DNA of 64,000 nt from Carex sylvatica. Its lineage: Eukaryota; Streptophyta; Magnoliopsida; Poales; Cyperaceae. Under the pieces are notes generated by a model. That model searched no databases, had not been told where the DNA came from, and worked only from the letters and a program-made list of their open reading frames with translations. Of the stretch, positions 1 through 11,856 are shown piece after piece. The translations under genes were made by a program, and so were the position numbers. Position 1 is the stretch's first letter. Every line of letters starts with the position of its first letter. The stretch spans positions 1 to 64,000 of the forward strand of contig CAXKVR010000082.1 of assembly GCA_964058845.1 (NCBI GenBank), given 5' to 3'.

Positions 1-290
1 GTTAGATGTGATCTCTATGTTAAAATGTACTTAGAAATCAAATTTTACATTTTTATTATTTATTAAGCTAGTTTAAAATCGCTGATTTTAATAAAAAAAA
101 TAAAAAAAATTTGGGTCATTGAAAACAATGATTTTAAAACTGGCATAATAAATAGTAAAAAAAATTCAAAAAATATAAAATTTAGACTCCAAGCACATTT
201 TACTATAGATTGAATGTTGAACTGTTTGGACTTTGAAAATATAACAACTGAAGAGTTTGTTCCACGACCTAGGAACAAACGTTTTGATAT
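1..290. repeat. Degenerate foldback MITE copy, cut by the window start
   Basis: Two half-complementary arms share phrases with the intact MITE at 45878-46306: a gttagatgtgatctctat start, actatttattaagc, and on the other side gcataataaatagtaaaaa and taaaatttagactccaagcaca. The copy is diverged and its left end lies outside the window. No coding potential is seen. Confidence 0.5.
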
Positions 291-750
291 TAGCCAACCC
301 CCCCCCCCCCTCTCTCTCTCTCATATATATATACCGGCCCCCATTTTCTTGCTGCCCTCTTTGTGGTTTTTTTTCTCTCTCAGGTAATTACAAGCACACT
401 CTTGTTTAATTTTGCTTAATTGGTGCATGCTTGTGAAATTATGTGATACACACACACATGTTGGATTGCTTTGAAATTTGTGTACGAAATTGGCACTGAA
501 TCTAAGTTAACGGAGATGAAAATTTTTGAAATCATTCTCTCTATCTCTTTATTATTCAAACTGTCTCCTCTCTAAACCAAACCATTTCCTCAACACTTGC
601 TAGGGATTTTTTTCCCGACCTCCTCTCCGTCACACCCATCTTCCCCGCCACTCTCCTCTACAATCACCGCCCTCCCTTTTCCTCATCTCGCGCGCTACCC
701 TCCCTTTCTCCACTGGTGTTGTACTTCTCTCGCTCGTTGCCATATCTCAT

Positions 751-772
751 CTCTCTCTCTCTCTCTCTCTCT
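751..772. repeat. (CT)n microsatellite
   Basis: Eleven CT units in a pyrimidine-rich tract that follows a run of C and CT near 298-322. The 300-780 stretch between two MITE remnants is otherwise unassigned; an open frame of 89 codons there is low-complexity Ser/Pro/Leu and not convincing. Confidence 0.85.
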
Positions 773-777
773 ACATT

Positions 778-985
778 TTTTGAATTTTTTTACTATTTTT
801 TTAGATTTATTGAAAATCGCTGTTTTTTTATGGTCCAGATTGGCTGAAAACAATAATTTTCAATAAATCTAAAAATATAGTAAAAAATTTCTAAAAAATG
901 TAAAATTTGGTCTCCAAACACATATTAATATGGAGAACAAGATGAATGTTCGGATCAACCGTTAGGATTTTAAAAAGTCAAATAT
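778..985. repeat. Second degenerate foldback MITE remnant
   Basis: The segment folds back on itself (gatttattgaaaatcgctg against its near complement around 855-875). It ends in the family phrases for a third-arm terminus: aaatttggtctccaaacaca, atattaatatggagaacaag and gttcggatcaaccgtt, which match the right arm of the intact MITE at 45878-46306. Confidence 0.45.
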
Positions 986-1036
986 TGAGCCATTGCACGA
1001 AGGCCCTCTATGCTACACATAGTATACTAACATATT

Positions 1037-1038
<2 letters not shown>

Positions 1039-1088
<50 letters not shown>
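1039..1088. repeat. (TA)n microsatellite
   Basis: About 25 uninterrupted TA units, immediately before unassigned sequence at 1089-1345. Confidence 0.95.
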
Positions 1089-1092
<4 letters not shown>

Positions 1093-1345
1093 CTAGGGTG
1101 TTCTTAAGTTCACCAAGCCCCTTTGTGAACTCAACTCTAAAATCTATCGAATTGGCTTCAAATGACGAACCAAACCATTGAAATTCTTCTATCTTACGAG
1201 TGATATGTCTACATGTGTAAATTTTAAAGTTTCGAATTAATTTAGTATAAAGTCAATTGATCAAAATTAGGATGTTTATAAATTAATTTTAAGGCATTTA
1301 TTTTTTGGATGCCTTTTGACCACTTGACTCTGAGATTTTTATTTT

Positions 1346-1545
1346 TATCCATTTTTAAAAATATTTTAGTAAAAATAACCAGGGTCTGATCAGAATTTTA
1401 AAAATGCCCAAACCGTGAATTTTTTCCACTGCCCTGAATTTTTATTCATAATCATGGAAAAATTCCACGGCCCTAAATTTTTATTCATAACTGTGGAAAA
1501 ATTCCACGGCCTTGATTTTTTTTTTTTTTGCTTTTTTTTTGCACT
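1346..1545. mobile_element. Diverged Mutator-like foldback terminus (one-sided)
   Basis: The stretch resembles the terminal repeat of the element at 10070-11856. Both have tttttaaaaata, then cagggt, then ttttaaaaatgcccaaaccg, followed by short GC-containing palindromic blocks separated by T runs (here variants of ccacggcc and ggaaaaattcc, repeated twice). No matching opposite end was found nearby, so this is a fragment or a distant relative. Confidence 0.35.
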
Positions 1546-1589
1546 ATAATAGGGTTTGAATAAATAAAATATCCACGGTTTGATTTTTT

Positions 1590-1685
1590 TTATGTATATA
1601 TAATATAATATAATATAATATATATATATGTAATGTAATGTAATATAATATAATATAATATAATATAATATAATATATGTATATG
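1590..1685. repeat. TAATA-type AT microsatellite
   Basis: Imperfect tandem pentamers (taata/tataa) with a tgtaatgtaatg interruption. It produces long Tyr/Ile-rich open frames on the minus strand that are artefacts of the repeat. Confidence 0.85.
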
Positions 1686-1695
1686 TGTGTGTGTG

Positions 1696-1949
1696 GAGGT
1701 TGGCTACTATGCTTATATAAGCATATCCCCACATATGCTTATAACTCATTTTTGTGTTTTCAATGTCCAAATGGTCGATCTGAACCGTTAGATGTGATCT
1801 CTATATTGAAATGTGTTTGGAGACCAAATTTCACATTTTTCTGAATTTTTTTACTATTTATTAAGCCACTTTGAAAATCGCCGATCCAACGGTGGCTTAA
1901 TAAAACAGTAAAATCAGAAGCCACCGTTGGATCAGTGATATTCAAACTT
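1696..1949. mobile_element. Truncated copy of the GAGGTTGG foldback MITE
   Basis: Starts with gaggttggctactatg, the exact terminus of the complete MITE at 45878-46306. It runs through the left arm and the central gatccaacggtggc stem, then breaks off shortly after the second stem begins, so most of the right arm is missing. It inserted into or next to the AT microsatellite. Confidence 0.75.
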
Positions 1950-4620
1950 GTATTTCTTGTATTTCTTTCTGTATTAGATAATAGAAAGGCGCGTCTAGTT
2001 TTTGTTGCTTAGTCTCGAAGACGTAGATCTTTCAGTTGGCCGAACTCTCTTATTATCAACTCCTGTGTTAATTTTTCTAGCCCTATCTATTTATTTTACT
2101 GCACTTTTTTTATTTAAATATTTAAATTCTTGATTCCGCCAAGAACTATTCATAAATAGATATACTTACGCACGAGAACGATTTTTAGATTTGAATATTC
2201 AACTGATAGAGTTTAAATTTTTAAACAGTCCCATATTCACTCTCTCCAGATGTCATTAGAGACAACACAGATTTCAAATTAAAGTTTTACTGTTACCTCT
2301 TAAAGATTAACTGTCAAAATAAAAACTCTCAGTTGATCCTATTTAGAAACTTTTTTGTTGGCTTTCCAAAACCATCTACTTGGCATATTATTTGCATTAA
2401 AAGAATGAACTTTTGTTGAAAGAGGGTCTAGCAGAAATCGGATGGCCACGATCAATTGATCTGTTTCTAGGTTTGGAAGCATACCAAACAAAAGCTTTGC
2501 GAAAGTCTGTGACAACTGCCAACTACTGACAATCTTTTAATCAAATTTTTTTTTTTTTTTATTCGGTTGAACAGGAATTTTAAGTTAAGATAAAAAGTAG
2601 AACTCTGTGGGCCTTTTAAGTTTCATAAATCGAAGATGATGAGGGCCCAGTTCTGCTTAAGCCTTTCAAGTATCTGTGCAATTTAAAACAGCTGGTTGCA
2701 CCAGATGACCAGACTGGCCTGTGTTCTATTCGGGCAATTCAATTTTTCAAGGGATTAATGCCTCAAATTTATTTGGCGAATTTATGATGATAAATGGGAC
2801 AAGCAAGTCGGATCTTGGTACGAGGCATGGACACAATTACTGGCGTGCAGCTGGTGATCTATGGTATTATTAATTGTAAGCAGTTTGAAGGATAAATAAC
2901 CACATTAACATTTTAAACACATTTAAATTCATAACTTTTCAAAAATTTAAATTTTAAATTTTCGGATTGTCAATCAATATCCGTGCAACTAAAACTAGGC
3001 TCTGAGGACACACCGATACAATGTAACAAGCACGCGTTCGAATACAACACCAGAACTTGCATGTGCCCACTGGTGGATCCAAATGGATCCAGAGTAGACA
3101 CTTGCAATCTCTAGATTCAAATTTTTTTTAGACGCAGTGATATTTTATATTTGTACCTACTTCTAAATTTAATCCACGATTCTGTAGAATAATGCACGAA
3201 AAAAAGTCAGTGCAGACTAATTCACATAAAAGAAAGAAAGAAAGAAAAAGACAGTCTCATACGCTACACTTAGAAGGAATCGTTAATTTATTAGGAGAAA
3301 AAAAGAGATCAACTATTAAGTATATAAATATGTACCATGAATTGGATCACGTGTCGTTTTGTACTGTGACTAAATTTGAAAGAATGATCATGGCACGTGA
3401 ATGGTCAGAGCATGTTAATCACGCCATGATGTGATGTGTCTAGACGTGACATGTCAGGTTTGTTCATGTTTAGCTATTTTTTTCATAATTTTGATTAGTT
3501 TATTCAGGATTCACCAGGCAATTAAGATCTAATGATTATAATTATACGTGACTATACGTGTTGTGTTGTGATTAAATCTTTTACGTGATGTGCTTTGTCG
3601 TGTCAAATTTTCGAAAAGTGATCGTGACATAGGACACACGAGTCATAACTCGTAACCGGCACATGTGCCCTGATAGAACCGTACCGTGCCGTGACTTTTT
3701 TAAATTCTTATATACTATTTTGTTATGATTCAGAGAAAAAAATTATACTCTTGTCAATATTTTGTGTATCAAAATTCTAAATTTGCTCCTACATACATGT
3801 GTCATGTCGGCATGTCCACGTGACGTTCTGTTAAATGTGTTGTGCTCCATGATAAAAGTTTACATTTAAGATAAATGTAAAAGATCAAAGTTTCAAATCA
3901 GATATATTTGTACACCCTAAGATTTTAGGATAGTTCTAACATTGATATCTCTAAAAAGGAAAGAAAAAAGGGGCAATTTTGTTTAATGATTATTTTTAAT
4001 AATTTAACTAGAGATAATTTAGAATTGATTTAAGTAATGGATAAATAAGAAATTATTGTAAAAATTAAGGGATAAATAAAATAAATTTAAGACTTGAAAA
4101 GTAAATGAAAAATTGAAGATGTATACGTAGAAAATTAACCCTTCTTTTTAATATAACGCCGTATTTTAATAATACGCTTAGCTTTTCTTGCTATCAATTT
4201 CATAAAACTATGCAGTTAGAACTACCGTATTGCATAAATTTCAGAAGAAAAAAAGAAAAGAAAAAAACTTTTATACGGGCCCAAACACAGAAACATCCCG
4301 GCCCAAATGCGACTATATGGCCGTAAATTAGGCCCATAACTTTTTATATGATGCTTGTCATGGAGATTATGCAAATTCTTGCTTGTGCTGCTGCCACCAG
4401 CATAATTATAAGTTGCAACTATACGCCCGAAATCTCAAATTGGGTTAATGGGGTACATATTTTGACAGAGCTGTTTTTCATTCGCACAGGACATGAGCTG
4501 ATGAGCAGTAGGGTCAAAATAACTGTGTTATTTGGCACCCTTATGAAGCCACACACAAGGGCTATGCAAAGTATATATTAAGTAAATGCTTAGGACAAAA
4601 AAACATAATATTGTCAACTG
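1950..4620. other. Intergenic, no recognised gene
   Basis: AT-rich sequence with short open frames only. A stretch at about 2640-2870 has slightly more coding-like composition but I do not recognise it. 3190-3250 is purine-rich (gaaagaaagaaag). Confidence 0.5.
3340..3860. repeat. ACGTG/CGTGAC-rich degenerate repeat
   Basis: Many variants of cacgtg, cgtgac, catgtcgg and gtgtcgtg occur within about 500 bases. Similar text occurs at 53430-53720 (cacgtgatg, gacgtaacgtgtc, catgtcatgtgacag). It is most likely a decayed dispersed repeat; the G-box cores could by chance bind bZIP/bHLH factors. Confidence 0.3.
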
Positions 4621-4773
4621 CTATGAATTGAACAAGTTGTTGTCCCCTTCATACACTACTAGCTGATAAGCATCTTTTGCCATCTGAGAATCTTCTGGCT
4701 CCATCGGATCATCTGGGTGCCAACTGTTAAGAGGAATTTCATCAGTGTTAACAGGGAACCATAGTGCAGCTCT
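4621..4773 (-). other. Possible coding fragment, not identified
   Basis: On the minus strand about 50 codons stay open (from ALWFPVNTDEIPLNSWHPD to the stop), with mixed, non-repetitive composition unlike the surrounding AT-rich sequence. It abuts a CACTA-like terminus at 4774, so it may be a captured or disrupted exon. I do not recognise the family. Confidence 0.2.
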
Positions 4774-4948
4774 ACTACAAAAATGATCATTGTACACGGA
4801 TTTAGTAATTTTATATAAAAACCGTGTAAAAATTGTAATTTTTTGGAAGTCTGAAATATCTGTGAGATCTGTACACGGATATTTATTAAAGAACCGTGTA
4901 GAAAGGTAGGCATTGTACACGGATGTTTGTTTAAATAATAGTGTAGTG
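4774..4948. mobile_element. CACTA-like terminal/subterminal fragment
   Basis: The segment opens with actacaaaaatgatcattg, close to the CACTACAA start of CACTA (En/Spm) elements. It carries repeated gtacacggat / accgtgta motifs in both orientations (near 4793, 4820, 4870, 4892, 4914), and finishes near gtgtagtg. Such clustered inverted subterminal motifs are typical of CACTA ends. No transposase is present. Confidence 0.4.
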
Positions 4949-6552
4949 ATGAACCATAATTTGACGCATTATTTTATACATGGTTGAGCCTAAAATTTAT
5001 CTTAATTATCATGTTTTATTGTATTTTATTTATCATTTCGTTTAATTTTAATTAATATCAGTCGAGACACAAGATACTGCGCAAGTTGTTAATTATTGCA
5101 GAATTGGAGCATGAAACTGCGCGATCTGGATGTGCACAGAAGATTGATAACGTCAAGCCGAATGGAAAAACAAATTGAGGAGATCAATCTTTGAATTCGA
5201 CTAATTAAGAGATTTCATAATTTATGGCTGCATCAATTCTGACCAATTAAATTTGGTATTTTATTTGGCCGGCCGATTAATGCATGAGATTTCATTTGGC
5301 TGGCGCTGCCAATTAAGACATTTGATAAATTGTCAATTATGCATTTTGATTTAGGCATGTGGCGCATTTAATTCTTACCAAAATTTCATTGGATCAAACC
5401 TGGGATATATTCGCCTCTGGAAGAAATGAGGAGGCATCTTAATTTTAGCAATTGGGATTGGACACTTTGAATTGGATTGGGAGATTTCGGCTAGAGAAAA
5501 ACCGAAGGAAAAGAAGAAAGCGGCAGCCCCACTCTTCGAATTCGGTTTTAGCAATCTTTTTATTTTTCTCTTTTTCTTTTATTTTTCTAATTTTAATGGA
5601 ATCGAATACGACTTGTACTTGTGTTGAAAGTATATTTGGCTAAACATTTTATCTGGAAATGTGGGAGTAACTTGATACTTTAGCTATGTTAATTTAGTTG
5701 TTTGAATTTTATTTGTGGTTGTGATGTTGATTTGTTTATGAATATTTGAATGGTTTGTTTAGTTATATCTTATTTTATTAAGAGATCCGCTAATAATAAA
5801 TTGAGACAGAAATGAGAAATTTATATTAGAAGTACTTTTTAAAATAGTGATAGGTATGCAAATAATACTAGATAAATTTGGTGATGGACCGAAAGGAGAA
5901 ATTGATTTGCTTGAACAACATAAACAAATTTAAGTACTCAGAGCTACGAAAGTAGTCCAAAAGACTTTTGGGGAAAAACATGGGTTATCAAACAGCTTAA
6001 TGGGTTTGGATTAAAACTGGTAAGCCACGAACGTAAGAGACCTATTTAATATAGATACGATGCGAAGCCACGAAAGTGGATAAACATTTATCTTAGGATA
6101 ACACCCCCTCAACAATTACTACCCAAATATTAGAAAAACAATTAGAAATACATAATTAAAAGTATCATAGTGAAACCATAACCCTAGATATTCATTTCCT
6201 CTGATTTCTCTCATCATTTACTGTTTCTAGAATTCAATCTGCATTCTGTTAATTTAAGTTGCATTCATATAATTCGTCCTGCATTCAGTCTGCATTAGTT
6301 TACAATTCATCCTGCATTTAGTTAATTCATCTCGCATTTTTAGAATTCAGTTTATATTGTTTCAAAAATCACTCAATATCTGATTGTCTAGATTATTGAA
6401 AATCGGTAAACCAGTACTTACAATACATCTCTGTGATTCGATACCCAAATTACTAAACGATAAGGTCGTGCGCTTGCGACCGAATTGTATTGGGATTAGG
6501 AATTAAATTGTTAAGTTATCAAAATTACATCATGTAGAAAGCCTTGAGAGAG
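4949..6552. other. Intergenic, no recognised gene
   Basis: AT-rich. 6220-6370 repeats variants of attcatcctgcattcagt several times. Nothing codes convincingly. Confidence 0.5.
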
Positions 6553-6584
6553 CTACACGGATTTATACTTAAAAATCCGTGTAG
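6553..6584. repeat. Palindrome with CACTA-type subterminal motif
   Basis: ctacacggat and atccgtgtag form a 10-base inverted repeat around a 12-base loop. The motif is the same one clustered at 4793-4920, suggesting a second trace of the same CACTA-like family. Confidence 0.4.
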
Positions 6585-6949
6585 AAAGGTTATTGTAGAA
6601 TTTTGGTTATATAAAATGCATTCTCCTTCCAGCGCCGTTTTGATCAATTAATATTATCTCTCTCTGTATTGAATGTTGACCTGATTTATGCGCACAAGAA
6701 GACCGAATTTGAGATCTTTGAAGTTAATTTGTATTTATCTTCTCTATCTTGCTAAGATTAGTTATGTATATATATATTTCTTTTTTCTTCCTCTAGTTAC
6801 AGATTCTGGATTGTTTGTGTTTTTTAATTGCGAAACACATATATGCAGACATTAGTTCCGGTGACATTGCAACTAAAAACTATTGTAACTAATTGGTCCG
6901 GTGACATTGCTACTAAAAACATATATATGCAGACATTAGTTCACTAACA

Positions 6950-7143
6950 ATGTTCCGCCAATAGAGGTGTTTGTCGGTGTTCTTCAAAGATCCTTGCAAG
7001 GCCAAAATCAGAGATTTTGGGGACTATTTTTCTGTCTAGTAGAATGTTTCCAGGCTTTACATCCCGATGAATTACTGTATCACCGTTGTCCTCGTGAAGG
7101 TAAAGAAGACCCGAGCTGATGGGTTGTATTATCCAGTGCCTAT
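6950..7143 (-). pseudogene. Receptor-like protein kinase fragment
   Basis: Minus-strand translation gives a clear piece of the kinase catalytic core: a helix ending in [10 protein letters not shown], then the catalytic loop [12 protein letters not shown] and the activation-segment start [11 protein letters not shown], then an early stop. This order and wording are typical of plant DUF26/S-domain receptor-like kinases. Neither the N-lobe, the extracellular domain nor the C-lobe follows on either side, so it is a short fossil, roughly 60 codons long. Confidence 0.85.
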
Positions 7144-9274
7144 GTAATGTTACACAAATCAGACTTATGTGTTGAAGTTAACTTGAAAACTTAATCTATG
7201 GTAATGCACCCATCAAATCTCTTACATGAAAAAGAAAATCAAATTTATTAACTCAGTTATTAACAATTAAACATTATGTAGTGATTTCTATAACCTTTTG
7301 TTTCCTTTTGAATTGTGAGGCATGTCTTGGGCTCCCTGATACTTATATTAATTACGCTATTTACATTACTAGATATATAGCTATCGGTACAGATACCAAC
7401 TGGTACAGCAGAGGAGAGGGTCCAGGCACTTCAGCTTGGGTCTAGACAAGATTACCTTGAAGATTGATAATACTTCCTCTTTTGTGTGGCATAAGTACTC
7501 ATGTTTGTGTAAACTTGTATTTGATAGGCTAGAACTTTTCGTTTGCTGTTTTTCTTTTGAGTAGATACTACTCTCAAAATCCAGTCAATTTAACAAGATT
7601 CTTGTGCTTCAGTCTTGCCAGTAGATACAACTCATTTCTAAGCTGTTCTTTTCCTTGTTCACACTTTTTGAAAGTCTTTTTTACTACAATTTCTTCACCA
7701 TTTTCTAGAATTTCTTCACCATTTTGAAAGTCTTTTTTGAAAGTCTAACGAAACATGATTCTAGCCCAACACGACACTTTTAAATTCACTAATTATAAGT
7801 GGTACAAAAATTTGTTTAAGATTTTGTTCACTTCACCTGCATTTAAAATGAGCAAAGTTTCTACCCTAAAAAGATTGGAGCTGATGGCTTGCATGATGTT
7901 TCCCCTTCGCCAATATCCCTTTATACCTTCTAAATTCTCTTTAAATTAATTTTAGCTTTCAAACTTTATCTCACAGAAAAAAAATATATGTTGAAGGAAA
8001 ATTGAATTTGACATGAGACTATTTTTATAAATATATTTTTCATGCAACAAATTTAAGCAAAAAAAATTTTTTTTTTGAGAAAACTAAAACTCAGTGTATA
8101 TACAAAAGTATACTTTATTTTAGAAATTTGATTACATTTTAGACGCATTAATACATTATTAAATGAGAAAAAATACAGGATCATGGAAGAAATACAGGAT
8201 TGTTGGTTAGTCATTTTGCACGAGTCAAGTACTGGTGAAGAGGAAAATAATAAATCAGATCGGTCAGGTTCAGGTTCAAAATTGGATAATTCTGTGGGTT
8301 TCTAGTTTGGATCAGATTTTGCTGCCACCAGCATGTACTGTATTTTGATTATTAGTAACTTCAACATCTAGAACTTACACTTTGGGTTATTTAGCCTACA
8401 TGTTGGGAACTTGAGACCCATATCAGTTCCAGGTACAGATCAGGTCAACACATAATCTACAGAATAAAGAAAACATTTTTTTATTGCTCTGAAAGGCCAA
8501 TAAGTACCTGCATTTCATAAACACGTGGCCTCCGGTCTTCTCCGCATATTCTCCGTACCTACAACCTCTGCCACCTATTGCCTTTCGCCAATTCTCTAAT
8601 AAAGACTTGAGCTTTTTAACAGTATTAATTTCAATTGCATACATTTTATTAAGCCATGTCTTCTGAATTAATTTTTTCCTAAAACTTTTCCATCTTATAT
8701 AGAAACAGTCATAGTTATGCCACCACTTAACTATTTTTTTTTTCTAAACATTCTCCTTGTATAAATATATGATCAATCATCAATGTCGATCTCACATCCA
8801 GTGTGTATAAGAAACTCCAATTGAACTATTTAGGATACTCTTATTAACTTTATATATTTTTTTTTATTGAAACTATTGCCCCTAAACTAAGATCTGGTAA
8901 CATGGTCATTAGAGGCTCCAATCTTTAGCTGCCAAATTATATAAAACTTGAATATTACAATTACAAGTTATTTTATGTTCACAATCCTAGCAGAGGTAGA
9001 ACAACCTGCTGCAGTAACTATATTTACAAAATATTCACAATATGATAGCAATTACTGCCACATACAACATATTCATAAATAATAGCCGATCATACAACAT
9101 ATCAAGGTCACAACTTAGACATACAAAATGGAAACAAACATCCTAATTGGTGGATGGTTATAAGACATCATATTTTTCACATTACAATATTAGTTGGAAT
9201 CGAAATAAATCATAAAACAGTAACTCCGAGTGGGAATAAAATTAACTTAAGTGGCAGCAGTAACGATCTATATA
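7144..9274. other. Intergenic, no recognised gene
   Basis: AT-rich sequence with no supportable gene. Near 7680-7745 a phrase (tttcttcaccattttctag, gaaagtctttttt) is duplicated locally. The left copy of the duplicated cluster begins at about 9275. Confidence 0.5.
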
Positions 9275-9479
9275 TAAGCAATCTCATATACTACTATGTG
9301 GAAACACACATCAAATTTGGGCTTCCATTAGAAATCAGAATGTTAAAAGCATTCGAAGTACCAAACAGCTGGTACTAGGAGCTTTGATTACAAACTACCT
9401 AGTCTAAGAGAATTACAGACTGCTACTAATTAACAACAAAAACAAAGCCTAGATATGTCTACTACAAAAGATTCTCCAA

Positions 9480-10050
9480 AACAACATATTTAAAAACACA
9501 CAAATCATCAGCCTTGAATGAAGATCCTCCACCTATTCCTCCATCACTGCCATAGTAAAACTTGGTACCAAGTCCTTAAAATCATCAAGCAAAATAAGAA
9601 TTAGTTTCAAAAATGGAGCATAACCTTTACATTTACACCAAAATGAAGCTATACTTACTATTTTAGCAGTTAATTGATGTACATGTTTGATACTAGAATT
9701 GTTAATGCAGAAATTATTTCTCTCTAACCAAATGGTCCATAAAATTGCTCATCTAATAAATTCTAAAAATAATTTGCCGTTCAAAGGAATATAGGCATCT
9801 AAAAGCCACAAATGTTGAATAAAAGGACAGTCAAAAGTAAAGCCATTTAACTTAGCTAACCATTTTCAAATTTGAACAATATATGAATAAGTTACAAAAA
9901 GATGATTAACAGTTTCAAATTCACCACAGAATGGAAAGTAATATGGCCTTGACTCTTGAGTACCTGAATACCTAAAACCAACATAAGTGAAAACAAGCAA
10001 GAGAAAATTTCTTGGTCCAATATTCATCCATGGATTTGTAAAAGCTCAAG
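9480..10050 (-). pseudogene. LINE 3'-end remnant (left duplicate)
   Basis: Inverted counterpart of the LINE stub at 23335-24097. Minus-strand translation shows the same traces of a plant LINE C-terminus: zinc-ribbon cysteines near a CCGEFE phrase and the WTIWLERNN motif, broken by stops. It was carried along by the cluster duplication rather than inserted separately. Confidence 0.7.
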
Positions 10051-10069
10051 GGGTGGTATTAAATACCAG

Positions 10070-11856
10070 CCGACATTTTTAAAAATACCCAAAAAAATAA
10101 ATAAATTATTAAGAATAACAGGGTTGGAGTTGAAATTTTAAAAATGCCCAAACCGCCTCATTTTTTGGCGGTTAGGAATTTTAATTCCTAACTGCCCCAT
10201 TTATCGGCGGTCCGAGATTTTTATCTTTTTTTTTTCCGGACCGCCCAGAAATTCAGCGGTCAAAGATTTTTTTTTTAAAAATTTTTTTTTTTTCCAAATC
10301 TGGTTAACATAGCAAAATATTTTCAAAAATCGTGAAAATTGACCGACATGCAGTCTTGACATCGTCGAAAAGGACTGTGAAGTTTCATACAAAATCTCCG
10401 AACAGGCATTGAGATACCGGCTCTCAAAAATTGCCCGAACTACTGAATATTTCATTCTGAGCCTAACTTTGTACATCTGGTTAACATAGCAAAACACCTT
10501 CAAAAATCATGAAAATTGACCGACATGCATTCTTGACATCGTCGAAAAGGACTGTGAAGTTTCATACAAAATCTCCGAACAGGTATTGAGATAACGGCTC
10601 TCAAAAATTGTTTGAACTACTGAATATTTCATTATAAGCCCAACTTTGTACATCTGGTTAACATAGCAAAACACCTTCAAAAATCGTGAAAATTGACCGA
10701 CATACAGTCTTGACATTGTCGAAAAGGACTATGAAGTTTCATACAAAATCTCCGAACAGGTATTGAGATATCGGCTCTCAAAAATTGTCCGAACTGCTGA
10801 ATATTTCATTATGAGCCCAACTTTGCACATCTGGTTAACATAGCAAAACACCTTCAAAAATCATGAAAATTGACCGACATACAGTCTTGACATTGTCGAA
10901 AAGGACTGTGAAGTTTCATACAAAATCTCCGAACAGGTATTGAGATATCGGCTCTCAAAAATTGCCCGAACTGCTGAATATTTCATTCTGAGCCCAACTT
11001 TGCACATCTGGTTAACATAGCAAAACACTTTCAAAATTCATGAAAATTGACCGACATGCATTTTTGACATCGTCGAACAGGAATGTGAAGTTTCATACAA
11101 AATCTCCTAACAGGTCTTAAGATATCGGCTCTCAAAAATTGTCACAACTGCTGAAACTTCACATTCCTGTTAGAGATTTTTGTATGAAACTTCACAGTCC
11201 TTTTCGACAATGTCAAGACTGCATGTCGGTCAATTTTCACGAATTTTGAAGGTGTTTTGCTATGTTAACCAGATGTGCAAAGTTGGGCTCAGAATGAAAT
11301 ATTCAGCAGTTCGGACAATTTTTGAGAGCCGTTATCTCAATACCTGTTCGGAGATTTTGTATGAAACTTCACAGTCCTTTTCGACGATGTCAAGACTGCA
11401 TGTCGGTCAATTTTCATGATTTTTGAAGGTGTTTTGCTATGTTAACCAGATGTGCAAAGTTGTGCTCAGAATGAAATATTCAGTAGTTCGGGCAATTTTT
11501 GAGAGCCGGTATCTCAATGCCTGTTCGGAGATTTTGTATGAAACTTCACAGTCCTTTTCGACGATGTCAAGACTGCATGTCGGTCAATTTTCACGATTTT
11601 TGAAAATATTTTGCTATGTTAACCAGATTTGGAAAAAAAAAAAAAATTTAAAAAAAAAATCTTTGACCGCTGAATTTCTAGGCGGTCCGGAAAAAAAAAA
11701 GATAAAAATCTCGGACCGCCGATAAATGGGGCGGTTAGGAATTAAAATTCCTAACCGCCAAAAAATGAGGCGGTTTGGGCATTTTTAAAATTTCAACTCC
11801 AACTCTGTTATTCTTAATAATTTATTTATTTTTTTGGGTATTTTTAAAAATGTCGG
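10070..11856. mobile_element. Non-autonomous Mutator-like foldback element, 1.79 kb
   Basis: The element is flanked by the perfect 9-base duplication aaataccag (10061-10069 and 11857-11865). It begins ccgacatttttaaaaatac and ends in the exact complement. The terminal repeats (about 220 bases) match almost perfectly. They contain nested palindromes (ggcggttaggaattttaatt with its mirror, gcggtccg with ggaccgcc) spaced by T/A runs. The interior is a palindromic 177-bp tandem array. The paralogous site in the right copy (about 23312-23330) is empty and has a single ctggtatttaatacc, proving insertion after the duplication. Long terminal repeats with a 9-bp target duplication are hallmarks of Mutator-like elements. 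No transposase is encoded. Confidence 0.85.
10300..11640. repeat. 177-bp tandem array arranged head-to-head
   Basis: The phrase gaaaattgaccgacat recurs at about 10332, 10509, 10686, 10863 and 11040 (period 177), then in the opposite orientation at about 11231, 11408 and 11585 (period 177). The turn is near 11150. Transcription across it would give a hairpin with three long paired units. Open frames of 70-100 codons exist here only because the repeat happens to lack stops in one frame. Confidence 0.9.

Noticed and set aside
1390..1770. 126-codon Tyr/Ile-rich open frame on the minus strand
   Set aside because: It is produced by the TAATA microsatellite and T runs; no protein-like composition.
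10201..11725. Open frames of 70-100 codons on both strands (SFSTMSRLHVGQFS phrase)
   Set aside because: They track the 177-bp array of the foldback element; similar frames on both strands reflect the palindrome, not genes.
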